A stretch of 64,000 bases of DNA. Source: Halocynthiibacter styelae. Lineage in GTDB: Bacteria > Pseudomonadota > Alphaproteobacteria > Rhodobacterales > Rhodobacteraceae. Location: assembly GCF_016123485.1 (NCBI RefSeq), contig NZ_JADCKQ010000008.1:62001-126000 (forward strand). Reading direction: 5' to 3'. Every line of letters begins with the position of its first letter. Position 1 is the first letter of the stretch. The position numbers and the translations under genes are program-made. The notes beneath the pieces are model-generated. The model had not been told where the DNA came from and made no database searches. It was given only the letters and a program-made list of their open reading frames with translations. Positions 43,622-53,049 of the stretch are shown here, piece by piece.

Positions 43622-44014
43622 TTATGGGCGGGCAACATGCCAGACGTCTTTGACGCCGTCGCCGGTCATATCGCCCGGATTTGTATCGTTGATCCAGAGA
43701 TACAGCGGCTGATTGTTATATGTGATCTGCATGCTGCCATCTGTGCGTTCGGTCAGGCCGTAGCCTTCGGGCAGGGCCATTTCTGCATCCCCAGCAAGCG
43801 GTGGCCAGTTCTGCGCGCAGGCGTCATAACAGCTGGACTGCCCTTCGGCATCATTGTCGAACGTGTAAAGTGTCATGTGATTTGCATCGACGATGACTTC
43901 CGCGCCGTTGATTTCTTCTACACCAACGGGGCCGGCCCCATGGCCGCCTGCGAAAGCCGTGATACCAGACAGGCAAAGGGCTGTGGTGCTGGCTGCAATG
44001 AATTTAAATGACAT
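43622..44014 (-). CDS. Secreted YxxxxD-repeat protein (COG4315 type)
   Basis: A 130-residue exported protein with an N-terminal signal peptide (FIAASTTALCLSGITAFAGG). The mature part has two repeats typical of the Yx(FWY)xxD family: LYTFDND and LYLWIND, with CYDACAQNWPPL between them. The function of the family is not settled; it is commonly encoded near ECF sigma factors. GGAGAATT supports the ATG at 44014. The sigma remnant follows 45 bases downstream. Confidence 0.82.
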   Translation of the reverse strand: MSFKFIAASTTALCLSGITAFAGGHGAGPVGVEEINGAEVIVDANHMTLYTFDNDAEGQSSCYDACAQNWPPLAGDAEMALPEGYGLTERTDGSMQITYNNQPLYLWINDTNPGDMTGDGVKDVWHVARP

Positions 44015-44116
44015 GTGAATTCTCCGATGTTCAGACATCTGCGTTGGTTGCAGATACAGGAACTACGAAGCACAGCCGGAAATATTCCCGGCGCGTGCAA
44101 ATTTTTTCTGTCCCGC

Positions 44117-44275
44117 TTAAGGGCGGGGTTTATCGTCCCAGTCATTTGTCAGGATGCGCTGACTGTCGCCATCCGGATCGTCATATTGGCTGCTGCGCAG
44201 GGTCCAGACGAAGCCCGCCAGACCAAGCCCGCCTAACAGCAGAGACACAGGAATAAGCCAGGTCAGAACATTCAT
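44117..44275 (-). CDS. ccoS: Cbb3 oxidase maturation protein CcoS
   Basis: A 52-residue single-pass membrane protein starting MNVLTWLIPVSLLLGGLGLAGF, followed by an acidic tail (QYDDPDGDSQRILTNDWDD). CcoS is needed for cofactor insertion into the cbb3 oxidase core. It overlaps the ccoI stop by four bases (ATGA) and ends the ccoGHIS operon. It is too short for most gene finders but has the exact family length and context. Confidence 0.93.
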   Translation of the reverse strand: MNVLTWLIPVSLLLGGLGLAGFVWTLRSSQYDDPDGDSQRILTNDWDDKPRP

Positions 44276-46479
44276 TGCGCTTCCTCCTGGGCGGCGCCGC
44301 GCAGGCGCAGGGCGTTGAGCGACACAAGGATGGATGAGGTGGACATGGCAAGTGCGGCTGCCAGCGGGCTTGCAAAGCCCATCAGCGCAATCGGCACGGA
44401 AATCGCGTTATAACCCGCAGCGATGGCGAAGTTTTCAAGGATCCGGCGGCGGGCGGATCGGGCGATGGCACGGGCATCTGAAATAGCCCCCAGGCGATTA
44501 CCCAGAAGCACGATGTCAGACGCCACACGGGCTGCGTCCAGCGCAGAGGCCGGCGAGACAGACACATGGGCAGAGGCAAGCGCCACGGTGTCGTTCAGAC
44601 CATCGCCGACCATCAAAACATGATGGCCCTGATCTGCCAGATCCTTCAGTTTGGCTGCTTTGTCTTCCGGGCGCATCCGGGCGTGGAACTGGTCAATGCC
44701 AAGGGCCTCGGCGGCCTGGGCCACGGCGGCGTCATTGTCACCGGACAAAAGCATGACCGGCAGGCCGGAGGATTTCAGTGCAGCGATGGTGTCGATTGCA
44801 TCTGCGCGCAGGTGATCTTCAAACGGGATTTCCAGCACCTTGCCGTTTTCACATTGCAGGAAAGTCGCGGTCCCCTGCCCTGCTTCAGCACCCAGCCATT
44901 CGGCGCGGCCAAGGGCAACATCGGTGCCGTTCAGTTTTGCCTGCACGCCTTTGCCGGGAACCTCGCGGATGTCGGTCAGGGTTGCTGGGCTGATTCCACG
45001 CAATTGCAGCGCCTGCGCCAGAGCGCGCGCCAGCGGGTGGCCGGAGTTTTGCGCAAGCGCAAGTGCCAGGCGCTGGTTCTGCATAGACAGATCGTCCAGC
45101 GCGCCGGGCACCACATCGCCATCGGTCAGCGTGCCGGTCTTGTCGAAAACGACAAAATCAACTTCGGCCAGACGTTCCAGCGCGGTGGCGTTTTTCACAA
45201 GCAATCCCTTGCGGAAGAGATTGCCAGAGGCGGCTGTCACAACCGCAGGCACCGCAAGGCCAAGGGCGCAGGGACAGGTGATGATCAGAACCGCAACCGC
45301 GATGTTCAGGGCAAAGCGAATGTCCCCGCCAGACGCCCAGAGCCAGCCGATGAAGGCAAGGAAAGCCAGCGTATGCACACCAGGTGCGTAGATTTGTGCG
45401 GCTTTGTCAGCAAGGGACGAATAGCGGTTTTTCGCGCCCTCTGCGATGGTCACAAGATCAGCCATGCGGGACAGGGAACTGTCACGTCCCGCTGCGGTGA
45501 CGCGGATTTCAAGCGGGCCGGTCAGGTTGATTTCGCCAGCGCTGACAATGGTTTCAACCCCAATCGCCACAGGCAGGGTTTCCCCGGTCAGCAGTGCGCG
45601 GTCGACCTCACTATCGCCTTTGGTGACGATGCCATCCACCGGGACGCGCGCGCCGGGGCGTACAAGCACCATGTCACCAGCGGCGATCTGCGCAAGGGGG
45701 ACGGTTGCTTCGCCATCTTCCGTCAGTTGCACAACACGCGGCACTTCCAGCGCGGTCAGTTCTTCGGCCGCGGATCGTGCTGCGCGGCGGGTGCGCTGAT
45801 CAAGATAGCGGCCAGCAAGCAGGAAGAAAGTCAGGGACAGGGCCGCATCAAAGTACGCTTCTTCACCGCCGTTGATGGTTTCAAACAGGCTCATGCCGCC
45901 GGCCAGGAAGATCGCCAGCGATATCGGCACATCCATATTCAGATGCCCCGCCCGCAGGGCTGTCCAGGCGTTTTTGAAGAAAGGCTGTGCGGCCCAGATG
46001 ATCACCGGCAAAGCAATCATCGCGGAAATCCAGTGAAACAGATCACGGGTTGCGGCTTCGGCGCCGGACCAAACGGCAACCGACAACAGCATGACGTTCA
46101 TCATGGCAAAGCCTGAAATGCCCAGGCGGAACAAAAGCGCACGTGCGGCTTTATCGGCGGCACTGGAAGACAGCGCCGTGCTGTCAAGTTCATGCGCCGG
46201 GTAGCCGATGGCTTCCAGCGCCTCGACCAGATCAGCGGCCTCAAGCGCACCGCCGGTTTCAGCGACCACACGTTTCAGCGACAGGTTCACCCGTGCGGAT
46301 GTGACACCGGGGATCGTCAGCAGTTTGCGTTCGACCGCAGAGATGCAGCCAGCGCAGTGAATGGTCGGCAGGGACAGCAGGATATCACCCTGCTGATGCA
46401 TCCGGTTTTCTGCGATCTGTTTCGCGATGGGTGCTGCGTCGCAGGCCGGACAGGCGGAGAAGGAAGCAGTGTCAGCCAT
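44272..46479 (-). CDS. ccoI: Cu+-transporting P-type ATPase CcoI/FixI
   Basis: Inner-membrane copper ATPase of 735 residues that supplies copper for cbb3 assembly. The N-terminal metal-binding domain has HCAGC, preceded by CPACDAA. Membrane segments follow; the ion motif CPCALGLAVP, the phosphorylation site DKTGTLTDGD, and GDGLND are all present. The location between ccoH and ccoS identifies it as CcoI rather than CopA. It overlaps ccoH by eight bases. Confidence 0.95.
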   Translation of the reverse strand: MADTASFSACPACDAAPIAKQIAENRMHQQGDILLSLPTIHCAGCISAVERKLLTIPGVTSARVNLSLKRVVAETGGALEAADLVEALEAIGYPAHELDSTALSSSAADKAARALLFRLGISGFAMMNVMLLSVAVWSGAEAATRDLFHWISAMIALPVIIWAAQPFFKNAWTALRAGHLNMDVPISLAIFLAGGMSLFETINGGEEAYFDAALSLTFFLLAGRYLDQRTRRAARSAAEELTALEVPRVVQLTEDGEATVPLAQIAAGDMVLVRPGARVPVDGIVTKGDSEVDRALLTGETLPVAIGVETIVSAGEINLTGPLEIRVTAAGRDSSLSRMADLVTIAEGAKNRYSSLADKAAQIYAPGVHTLAFLAFIGWLWASGGDIRFALNIAVAVLIITCPCALGLAVPAVVTAASGNLFRKGLLVKNATALERLAEVDFVVFDKTGTLTDGDVVPGALDDLSMQNQRLALALAQNSGHPLARALAQALQLRGISPATLTDIREVPGKGVQAKLNGTDVALGRAEWLGAEAGQGTATFLQCENGKVLEIPFEDHLRADAIDTIAALKSSGLPVMLLSGDNDAAVAQAAEALGIDQFHARMRPEDKAAKLKDLADQGHHVLMVGDGLNDTVALASAHVSVSPASALDAARVASDIVLLGNRLGAISDARAIARSARRRILENFAIAAGYNAISVPIALMGFASPLAAALAMSTSSILVSLNALRLRGAAQEEAQ

Positions 46480-46972
46480 TTGTCATACAAGCAGGTTCAT
46501 CGACGCAGAGGTCGTGACGTTGTTGAAATTCAGTGCCATCCGGCGCGCGCAGGGTCAGGCGCAATTGCCAGGAGCCGGGTGCAAGATCGACATCGGCAAG
46601 GTAATCGGTACCGTCGAAACGGAAAGTCGGCACATAGTCATCCCGTTCATGGGTGCGCCGTGCGATAATCCCGTCGATCTGTGTGACTTCCAGAGGATCA
46701 CCATGCACATCGCGCACCTGCACGCGCAGAAGCTTGTCTTCGACGATGCCTTCAACCTGCCAGCCCAGGGCTTCCTGTCGGGCGCGGTTGATGTCAAATT
46801 CCTGGCTGGCGATGTAGGAATTCTTCACCTCCAGCCCGGGGAAAGTATTCACCGCGCTGAAGGCAAGGAAGAGATTGACGCTGATGATCACGCCGAACCC
46901 CAGCACAAAGCCGCCAAAGACATGCCAGCCGGTCAGTTTGAAACCTGGTTTTTCGTTCTCAGTGTTCATCAT
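46472..46972 (-). CDS. ccoH: Cbb3 oxidase assembly protein CcoH/FixH
   Basis: A 166-residue protein with one N-terminal membrane helix (GGFVLGFGVIISVNLFLAF) and a periplasmic domain (PGLEVKNSYIASQEFDINR, then FRFDGTDYLADVDLAPGSWQL in pieces). FixH proteins interact with the oxidase during assembly. AGGA supports the ATG at 46972. It lies between ccoG and ccoI in the standard order. Confidence 0.93.
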   Translation of the reverse strand: MMNTENEKPGFKLTGWHVFGGFVLGFGVIISVNLFLAFSAVNTFPGLEVKNSYIASQEFDINRARQEALGWQVEGIVEDKLLRVQVRDVHGDPLEVTQIDGIIARRTHERDDYVPTFRFDGTDYLADVDLAPGSWQLRLTLRAPDGTEFQQRHDLCVDEPACMTNG

Positions 46973-46984
46973 TTTCGTCCTGTT

Positions 46985-48412
46985 TTATCCGCGTCCGTTG
47001 AAAACTGTATCCGCGTGCGCACGGTCGCCGTTTCCTTCATCGGTGATCCAGATACGCATGTCTGTCAGCGCGGCCGACGCGGCATCTGCATCTTCGCCCA
47101 CTGTAAGATAGACACGGATTGTGCGCAATTCATCCGCCGCAACTGTGACGGTGCCATCGTCTGAACCTTCGACTTCCAGAAGCACTGCCTCATCTGCATT
47201 TGCCAGCAGACTGAAGCTGCGTTCTTCGCCGTGCTTGTTACGCAGGCGTACGTCATAGGCGTTGCGGATCGAACCGTCAGCCATGGTGATATAAACCGGG
47301 CTGCGCACGGGAGCGACAGAGATATCAATGTCGGAGCGGATGAACAGCATGAACATCAGCCCGACACCGATCAGCGACCAGAGGCCGGTGTAGATCATGG
47401 TGCGCAGACGGAAGATATGTTTCCAGGGGCTGACCGGGGTTTCGCCGGCGGTCTCTGAGACTTCGTCTTTCAGCGCCATGTAAGCGATGAGCCCGCGGGG
47501 TTTGCCGATTTTATCCATGATTTCATCACAGGCATCGATGCAAAGCGCACAGGTGATACATTCCATCTGCTGGCCGTCGCGGATATCAATTCCGGCCGGA
47601 CAGACGTTCACGCAGGCCATACAATCGATGCAATCGCCTTTGGTGTCAGGTGCTTCGTTTTTGCGCAGCTTGCCACGGGGTTCACCGCGCCAGTGACGAT
47701 AGGCCACGGTCAGCGTGTCAGTGTCCATCATCGCGGCCTGAATACGTGGCCATGGGCACATGTAGTTACAGACCTGTTCGCGCATGAAACCACCGAAGAT
47801 AAAAGTGGTCGCAGTCATGACAAGGATGGTGGACCAGGCAACCGGGTGCGCGTTGAACGTCAGCAGGTCGACGGCCAGCTGTGGCGCATCGGTGAAGTAA
47901 AACACCCAGGCCCCGCCGGTGGAAACCGCAATCAGCAGCCAAGTCAGCCATTTTGTCACCCGCAGGCGCAGCTTGCGCAGGTCCCATTTCTTCTGTCGTT
48001 GCAGACGCAGGCGGGCATTGCGGTCGCCCTCAATCCAGCGTTCCACCAGAATAAACAGATCCACCCAGACGGTCTGTGGGCAGGTATAGCCGCACCAGAC
48101 CCGGCCAAGGGCGGATGTAAAGAGAAACAGACCAAGGCCCGCCATGATCAGAAGGCCACCGATGAAGTAAAATTCATAGGGCCAGATTTCGATCCAGAAG
48201 AAATAGAACCGGCGACTTGCCAGATCAATCAGAACGGCCTGATCCGGCAGTTCTGCACCCCGGTCCCAACGGAGCCAGGGTGTAATGTAATAAATCCCCA
48301 GGGTCACAATCATAATCAACCATTTCAGGTTGCGGAAACGACCGTAGACACGTTTGGGGAAGATAGGCTCGCGGGCTGCGTAAAGCTGCGGGGCTTGCTG
48401 GGAATCGCTCAC
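46985..48412 (-). CDS. ccoG: Cbb3 oxidase maturation protein CcoG/FixG
   Basis: Membrane-bound ferredoxin-like protein of 475 residues. It has about five membrane segments, the motifs GYTCPQTVWVD and CNYMCPWPRIQ, and two 4Fe-4S sites CIDCMACVNVCPAG and CITCALCIDACDEI. CcoG is thought to reduce Cu(II) to Cu(I) during oxidase assembly. It starts with GTG at 48412 with GGAG seven bases upstream. An FNR-type box lies 62 bases before the start. Confidence 0.95.
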   Translation of the reverse strand: MSDSQQAPQLYAAREPIFPKRVYGRFRNLKWLIMIVTLGIYYITPWLRWDRGAELPDQAVLIDLASRRFYFFWIEIWPYEFYFIGGLLIMAGLGLFLFTSALGRVWCGYTCPQTVWVDLFILVERWIEGDRNARLRLQRQKKWDLRKLRLRVTKWLTWLLIAVSTGGAWVFYFTDAPQLAVDLLTFNAHPVAWSTILVMTATTFIFGGFMREQVCNYMCPWPRIQAAMMDTDTLTVAYRHWRGEPRGKLRKNEAPDTKGDCIDCMACVNVCPAGIDIRDGQQMECITCALCIDACDEIMDKIGKPRGLIAYMALKDEVSETAGETPVSPWKHIFRLRTMIYTGLWSLIGVGLMFMLFIRSDIDISVAPVRSPVYITMADGSIRNAYDVRLRNKHGEERSFSLLANADEAVLLEVEGSDDGTVTVAADELRTIRVYLTVGEDADAASAALTDMRIWITDEGNGDRAHADTVFNGRG

Positions 48413-48473
48413 GGAATGGCTCCGGTTTATAACTGTTATCAGTGATACTTATTAAAGCGTGGTTTCTTTTTCT

Positions 48474-48487
48474 TTGACATCTGTCAA
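48474..48487. promoter_or_regulatory. FNR/FnrL-type box before ccoG
   Basis: TTGACATCTGTCAA is a perfect dyad with TTGAC/GTCAA arms and a 4-base centre, matching the FNR/FixK pattern TTGAY-N4-RTCAA. It lies between ccoP and ccoG and would give ccoGHIS its own oxygen-controlled promoter. Confidence 0.82.
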
Positions 48488-48602
48488 AGTGACGCTGAAT
48501 AAATGATGGCGCCGACCCCCAGGAAACGCGCGAACAGGACGGGGATCAGCGCCGGTACCAGAAGCAGTCACTTCCGGTATTCTTTGCCAGTTGGCCGGTG
48601 GC

Positions 48603-49472
48603 TTATTCGCCACCGCCCAGCTGGTGAACATACAGAGACACAGCACGGATATCCGCTTCGGACATGCCACGTGCGCTCCAGGACGGCATCACACCGAAAC
48701 GGGCGTTTGTGATGGTCTCTGTCAGAGCAGCTTCATCACCACCGAACAGCCAGATGCGGTCGGTCAGATCAGGTGCGCCCTGGAAGATATCGCCGGTCCC
48801 TGCGTCACCGTGACACGCTGCGCAGTTGTCATAGAAAAGCTGCGAGCCTGTTTCAGCAAGAGTTGTGTCGGCGTCCTGACCAGAGATGGTCTGAACATAG
48901 GCCACCAGAGATGAGATTTCTTCGTCAGACATGAAGTCGCCGTAAGCAGGCATCTGTGAATAGCGGGTATCCATGTCATCTTCGGTCCGGATCCCGTGGT
49001 TCACGGTCAGATAGATGTCATCAATGGTCCCACCCCAGAGCCAGTCGTTATCGACCAGCACTGGATAGCCTTTGGCACCGGCACCACCGGCCTGGTGACA
49101 CTGAACACACCAGGTGTTGTAGACGGCCTGACCAGCGTTCTTGGCGAAGTCATTCAGTTCAGGATTCTGTTCAACATCCGCAAGAGGTGTTTCATTCAGC
49201 AGGGCTTCCATCGGTGCGTTTGCAACATCGAAACGTTCGATTTCTTCTGCAACTTCCGCACGCGTGGAATAGCCCAGCAGACCCGGTGTTGCACCGTTGA
49301 TCAGCGGCCATGCCGGATATGCAATCACATAGCCGATGCCCCAGATAATGCAGAGATAGAAGCTCCACAGCCACCAGCGCGGCAGAGGGTTGTTCCATTC
49401 CTGGATACCATCCCACTCGTGGCCGGTTGTGCCATATTCGTGGTCTTCTTTGTCATGTTTGTTCGCAGCCAT
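48603..49472 (-). CDS. ccoP: Cbb3 oxidase dihaem cytochrome c subunit CcoP
   Basis: Membrane-anchored dihaem cytochrome c of 289 residues that feeds electrons to CcoNO. One N-terminal membrane helix (WWLWSFYLCIIWGIGYVI) precedes two haem-binding motifs, CVQCH and CAACH, with Met ligands downstream. The N-terminus DGIQEWNNPLPRWW is the CcoP signature. The start overlaps the ccoQ stop by one base. Confidence 0.97.
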   Translation of the reverse strand: MAANKHDKEDHEYGTTGHEWDGIQEWNNPLPRWWLWSFYLCIIWGIGYVIAYPAWPLINGATPGLLGYSTRAEVAEEIERFDVANAPMEALLNETPLADVEQNPELNDFAKNAGQAVYNTWCVQCHQAGGAGAKGYPVLVDNDWLWGGTIDDIYLTVNHGIRTEDDMDTRYSQMPAYGDFMSDEEISSLVAYVQTISGQDADTTLAETGSQLFYDNCAACHGDAGTGDIFQGAPDLTDRIWLFGGDEAALTETITNARFGVMPSWSARGMSEADIRAVSLYVHQLGGGE

Positions 49473-49663
49473 TAGCGTGTCTCCTCAGGCTGAACATCCA
49501 CAGCCGGCGCATCTTCATGCCGGAAGGGAATGTCGGCAGTATCGCGGTAAGTGCGGGTTGATCCCGGGCGCATGACCCAGAAGACCACCCCGACGAAGAA
49601 GGAAAACAGAGCCAGAAGCATCCAGCTGTCTGCAAATTCCCTCAGGAGTGAATAAGTGTCCAT
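49472..49663 (-). CDS. ccoQ: Cbb3 oxidase subunit CcoQ
   Basis: A 63-residue single-pass membrane protein: MDTYSLLREFADSW, a membrane helix LALFSFFVGVVFWVM, then a short charged tail. It stabilises the oxidase complex. A GGGGGG stretch provides the ribosome site. It sits between ccoO and ccoP. Confidence 0.93.
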   Translation of the reverse strand: MDTYSLLREFADSWMLLALFSFFVGVVFWVMRPGSTRTYRDTADIPFRHEDAPAVDVQPEETR

Positions 49664-49675
49664 TTCACCCCCCCA

Positions 49676-50401
49676 TTACCGGCTTGCGTCAGGTGTGAAG
49701 GTTGAGAAATCAACCATGGTGCCCAGAACCTGAAGATAAGCGACAAGCGCGTCCATCTCAGAGACACCGGGCTGACGGTCGAAATTGCGGACCTGTGCGC
49801 CCGGGTAACGCTCAACCAGAGCATCCCAATCGCCATCCGGATCCACCTGCACGGTAAAGTCCGCGCGGGCGTTTTCGATCATCTCTTCGGTGTAAGGCAC
49901 GCCAACCATACGGTGTGTGGCCAGCAGTTCATCCACATGTTCACCTGTCAGAAGGTTGCCTTCCAGGTAAGCATATTTCGGCATCACAGATTCCGGCACA
50001 ACGGACTGTGGATCTTTCAGGTGATCCACATGCCATTCATCGGAATAGCGGCCACCCACACGGGCAAGGTCAGGACCGGTCCGTTTAGACCCCCACTGAT
50101 GCGGGTGGTCATACTGGCTTTCTGCGGCCAGGGAATAGTGACCATAGCGTTCCACTTCGTCGCGCATCGGACGGATCATCTGTGAGTGACAGACATAGCA
50201 GCCTTCACGGACGTAGATGTCGCGCCCGGCCAGTTCCAGCGGGGAGTAAGGGCGCACGCCCTCAACATCCTCGATGGTGTTTTCCAGCCAGAAAAGCGGT
50301 GCGATTTCCACGATACCACCGATGGTGACAACCCCGAGGCTGCAAACCAGCAGAAGTGTGGCGTGACGTTCAAGCGCGGCGTGTTTATCAAGAATACCCA
50401 T
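49676..50401 (-). CDS. ccoO: Cbb3 oxidase monohaem cytochrome c subunit CcoO
   Basis: Membrane-anchored monohaem cytochrome c of 241 residues. An N-terminal helix ([22 protein letters not shown]) is followed by [14 protein letters not shown] with the haem motif CYVCH and by SVMPKYAYL with the Met ligand. GGAG precedes the ATG. It follows ccoN in the operon. Confidence 0.97.
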   Translation of the reverse strand: MGILDKHAALERHATLLLVCSLGVVTIGGIVEIAPLFWLENTIEDVEGVRPYSPLELAGRDIYVREGCYVCHSQMIRPMRDEVERYGHYSLAAESQYDHPHQWGSKRTGPDLARVGGRYSDEWHVDHLKDPQSVVPESVMPKYAYLEGNLLTGEHVDELLATHRMVGVPYTEEMIENARADFTVQVDPDGDWDALVERYPGAQVRNFDRQPGVSEMDALVAYLQVLGTMVDFSTFTPDASR

Positions 50402-50413
50402 TGCTGACGCTCC

Positions 50414-52015
50414 TTATTCTGCGGGTGCCATTGCGGGGGTGGCTTCTTCTTTCGGCTCACCTTTTGCAACAGTCATCCAGAGGTTCCATGCCATGATCAG
50501 CGAACCGGTGAGATAAAGAACACCACCCAGGCCACGGACCACATACATCGGGAATTTAGCTTCTACAGTGTCAGCGAATGTGTTCACGAGGAAGCCATTT
50601 GCGTCCACTTCACGCCACATCAGGCCTTCCATAATACCGGTCACCCACATGGAGGCGGCATAAAGAACGATGCCCACAGTCGCCAGCCAGAAGTGCCAGT
50701 TCACGGCCTTGCTGGAATAGATGCCTGCTTTGTTCCAGAGTTTCGGGAACAGGAAGTAAAGCGCACCAAATGTCACCATACCGTTCCAGCCAAGCGCACC
50801 GGAGTGTACGTGACCAATGGTCCAGTCAGTGTAGTGTGACAGAGAGTTCACAGCTTTGATGGACATCATCGGGCCTTCAAAGGTCGACATGCCGTAGAAC
50901 GCGAGAGACACAACCATCATACGCAGGATCGGATCGGTCCGCAGTTTGTCCCATGCGCCCTGCAGGGTCATCAGACCATTGATCATGCCACCCCAGCTTG
51001 GCATCCAGAGGATGATAGAGAACACCATACCAAGGGTAGACGCCCAATCCGGCAGAGCTGTGTAATGCAGGTGGTGAGGACCAGCCCAGATATACAGGAA
51101 GATCAGCGCCCAGAAGTGAATGATAGACAGTTTATAGGAATAAACCGGACGTTCCGCCTGCTTTGGCACGAAGTAATACATCATGCCCAGGAAGCCCGCT
51201 GTCAGGAAGAAGCCCACAGCATTGTGGCCGTACCACCACTGCACCATCGCATCCTGCACGCCAGAGAAGACCTGAACAGATTTCGAACCGAAGATGGAAA
51301 CAGGGATCGACAGGTTGTTTATCAGGTGCAGCATTGCCACAGTCACGATGAAGGACAGGTAGAACCAGTTCGCCACATAGATGTGCGGTTCTTTCCGCTT
51401 CATCAGGGTGCCCATGTAGATCAGCAGATAAGCGACCCAGACAACGGTCAGCCAGATGTCGACATACCATTCAGGTTCCGCATATTCTTTGGACTGGGTT
51501 GCGCCCAGCAGATAACCGGTCGCCGCCAGAACGATGAACAGGTTATAGCCCCAGAACACAAACCACGCGAGATTACCGCCCCAGAGGCGTGCCGCGGTGG
51601 TCCGTTGCAGGACATAGAAAGAGGTTGCGATCAGGGCATTGCCACCGAAAGCAAAGATAACTGCGGAAGTATGCAGCGGGCGCAGGCGACCGAAGTTCCC
51701 GATCCCATCCAGGATTGAAATATTCAGCCCCGGAAAGGCCAGCTGAAACGCGATAAAGGTTCCCACAAGGAACCCCACAACGCCCCAGAATGCCGTTGCG
51801 ATTACGCCGAATCGTACGACGTCATCCATATATTCTGCGCTGGACGGTTTACGCGGCTCATCCGCGCGCCGTACCTGCCAGAGAAAAAGTCCGCCCGCGA
51901 CAAGCATAATAATCACCGCGTGTACCTGGTAGGCGATGTCGCGCGCATAGGATGCCGCTATCGCTGCCAGCAGGGTGATCACTGCAAGCGCAGCTATTTT
52001 CACATAGTCCCACAT
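50414..52015 (-). CDS. ccoN: Cbb3 oxidase catalytic subunit CcoN
   Basis: Haem-copper oxidase subunit of 533 residues with about 12 to 14 membrane helices; it reduces O2 with high affinity. Haem and CuB ligands lie in [31 protein letters not shown] and [14 protein letters not shown], and [15 protein letters not shown] holds the later His pair. GGAAGGAG supports the ATG at 52015; the frame opens to 52057 without support. A near-consensus FNR box lies 87 bases upstream. Confidence 0.97.
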   Translation of the reverse strand: MWDYVKIAALAVITLLAAIAASYARDIAYQVHAVIIMLVAGGLFLWQVRRADEPRKPSSAEYMDDVVRFGVIATAFWGVVGFLVGTFIAFQLAFPGLNISILDGIGNFGRLRPLHTSAVIFAFGGNALIATSFYVLQRTTAARLWGGNLAWFVFWGYNLFIVLAATGYLLGATQSKEYAEPEWYVDIWLTVVWVAYLLIYMGTLMKRKEPHIYVANWFYLSFIVTVAMLHLINNLSIPVSIFGSKSVQVFSGVQDAMVQWWYGHNAVGFFLTAGFLGMMYYFVPKQAERPVYSYKLSIIHFWALIFLYIWAGPHHLHYTALPDWASTLGMVFSIILWMPSWGGMINGLMTLQGAWDKLRTDPILRMMVVSLAFYGMSTFEGPMMSIKAVNSLSHYTDWTIGHVHSGALGWNGMVTFGALYFLFPKLWNKAGIYSSKAVNWHFWLATVGIVLYAASMWVTGIMEGLMWREVDANGFLVNTFADTVEAKFPMYVVRGLGGVLYLTGSLIMAWNLWMTVAKGEPKEEATPAMAPAE

Positions 52016-52101
52016 GAAGTTGCTCCTTCCGTCGCGCCCCCGGATTCGGAGACGCATTTTCCCGTGTATCAGTGCTATGGAATGAGGGGGTCCTTCATTC
52101 C

Positions 52102-52115
52102 TTGATCCATGTCAA
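52102..52115. promoter_or_regulatory. FNR/FnrL-type box between ccoN and uspA
   Basis: TTGATCCATGTCAA matches the FNR consensus TTGAT-N4-ATCAA except for one base. It is 87 bases from ccoN and 62 bases from the divergent uspA, so it may serve both. fnrL itself lies next to uspA. Confidence 0.87.
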
Positions 52116-52176
52116 ACATTTAACCCTGGCTGCGGGTTAATGTCGCTACAGTTATTCTGGAACATGGAGACCTCAG

Positions 52177-53013
52177 ATGGGGTATAACTCAGTTTTGAGC
52201 GTCCTGCCGGACACGGACCCTGGACAGTCGGCTCTTTCCGCTGCGATCGAAATTACACGGCAGGCAGATGCGCATCTTGATGTGCTGGCGCTTGGCATTG
52301 ACCGCACACCGACCGCCCACCTCTACGCAGGCGCTAACGCATTGATTCAACAGGATGCCCGCAATGATGCGGTGCAGAAAGCAGCGGATATTTCTGATGC
52401 TGCAAAAGCCCGGCTTCAGGCCGAAGATATCCGCTGGGCGGTGGATGACGGGGTGGTGCATTTGCCGCTTCTTAATCGCTTTGTCGCCAGTCGCGCGCGC
52501 TTTGCAGACCTGGTGATCATGCCACAACCTTACGGCGAAGGCAAAGGCGCGGAACACGAGGCAATTTGCGAATCGGCCCTGTTTGATGCGCGTGTACCCC
52601 TGCTGGTCTGCCCGCAGGAGTTTGAGAAAATCGACGCCCGCCGCATTGTGATCGGCTGGAACGAAAGCCCCGAGGCCCTGGCCGCAATTCGCGCGGCCCT
52701 GCCGGTGATGCAGGCGGCGGATCTTGTGTCGATTGCAGTGATTGATCCACCGGCACACAGCCCGGATCGGTCTGATCCCGGCGGCCCATTGTCAAAAATG
52801 CTGGCGCGTCACGGGATTAATGCCGAGATTTCTGTTCTGTCGAAATCCATGCCGCGCGTGTCTGACGTGTTGATGCGTCATATGTCGGATATTGATGCCG
52901 GATTGCTGGTGATGGGGGCTTACGGGCATTCCCGTTTCCGTGAGGCGATCCTGGGCGGTGCAACACGCGATATGTTGCAGAACATTAAACAGCCTGTGTT
53001 GTTTGCCCACTAA
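52177..53013 (+). CDS. uspA: Universal stress protein, tandem type
   Basis: A 278-residue protein made of two Usp-like halves. The N-terminal half is degenerate; the C-terminal half has RRIVIGWNESPEALAAI and the ATP-binding loop GAYGHSRFREAILGGATRDML in pieces, so it probably binds ATP. It sits between ccoN and fnrL, a place where rhodobacterial genomes often carry a usp gene, and shares an FNR-type box with ccoN, suggesting expression at low oxygen. A bidirectional terminator follows. Confidence 0.88.
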   Translation: MGYNSVLSVLPDTDPGQSALSAAIEITRQADAHLDVLALGIDRTPTAHLYAGANALIQQDARNDAVQKAADISDAAKARLQAEDIRWAVDDGVVHLPLLNRFVASRARFADLVIMPQPYGEGKGAEHEAICESALFDARVPLLVCPQEFEKIDARRIVIGWNESPEALAAIRAALPVMQAADLVSIAVIDPPAHSPDRSDPGGPLSKMLARHGINAEISVLSKSMPRVSDVLMRHMSDIDAGLLVMGAYGHSRFREAILGGATRDMLQNIKQPVLFAH

Positions 53014-53045
53014 GAAAAAAGGCCCGCTATTGCGGGCCTTTTCTT
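53014..53045. terminator. Bidirectional terminator between uspA and fnrL
   Basis: An A-run, GGCCCGC-tatt-GCGGGCC and TTTTCTTT form a strong hairpin with A-rich and T-rich flanks. It can end both uspA on the + strand and fnrL on the - strand. Confidence 0.9.
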
Positions 53046-53049
53046 TATC

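Noticed and set aside
44566-46116. A 516-codon + strand frame opposite ccoI
   Set aside because: His/Gln/Gly-rich shadow composition; the - strand carries all P-type ATPase motifs.
48490-48602. A hydrophobic reading frame (LLLVPALIPVLFARFLGVGA) after ccoP on the - strand
   Set aside because: It is preceded by an in-frame TGA with no start codon or ribosome site, so I cannot support a gene; it may be a decayed small membrane protein.
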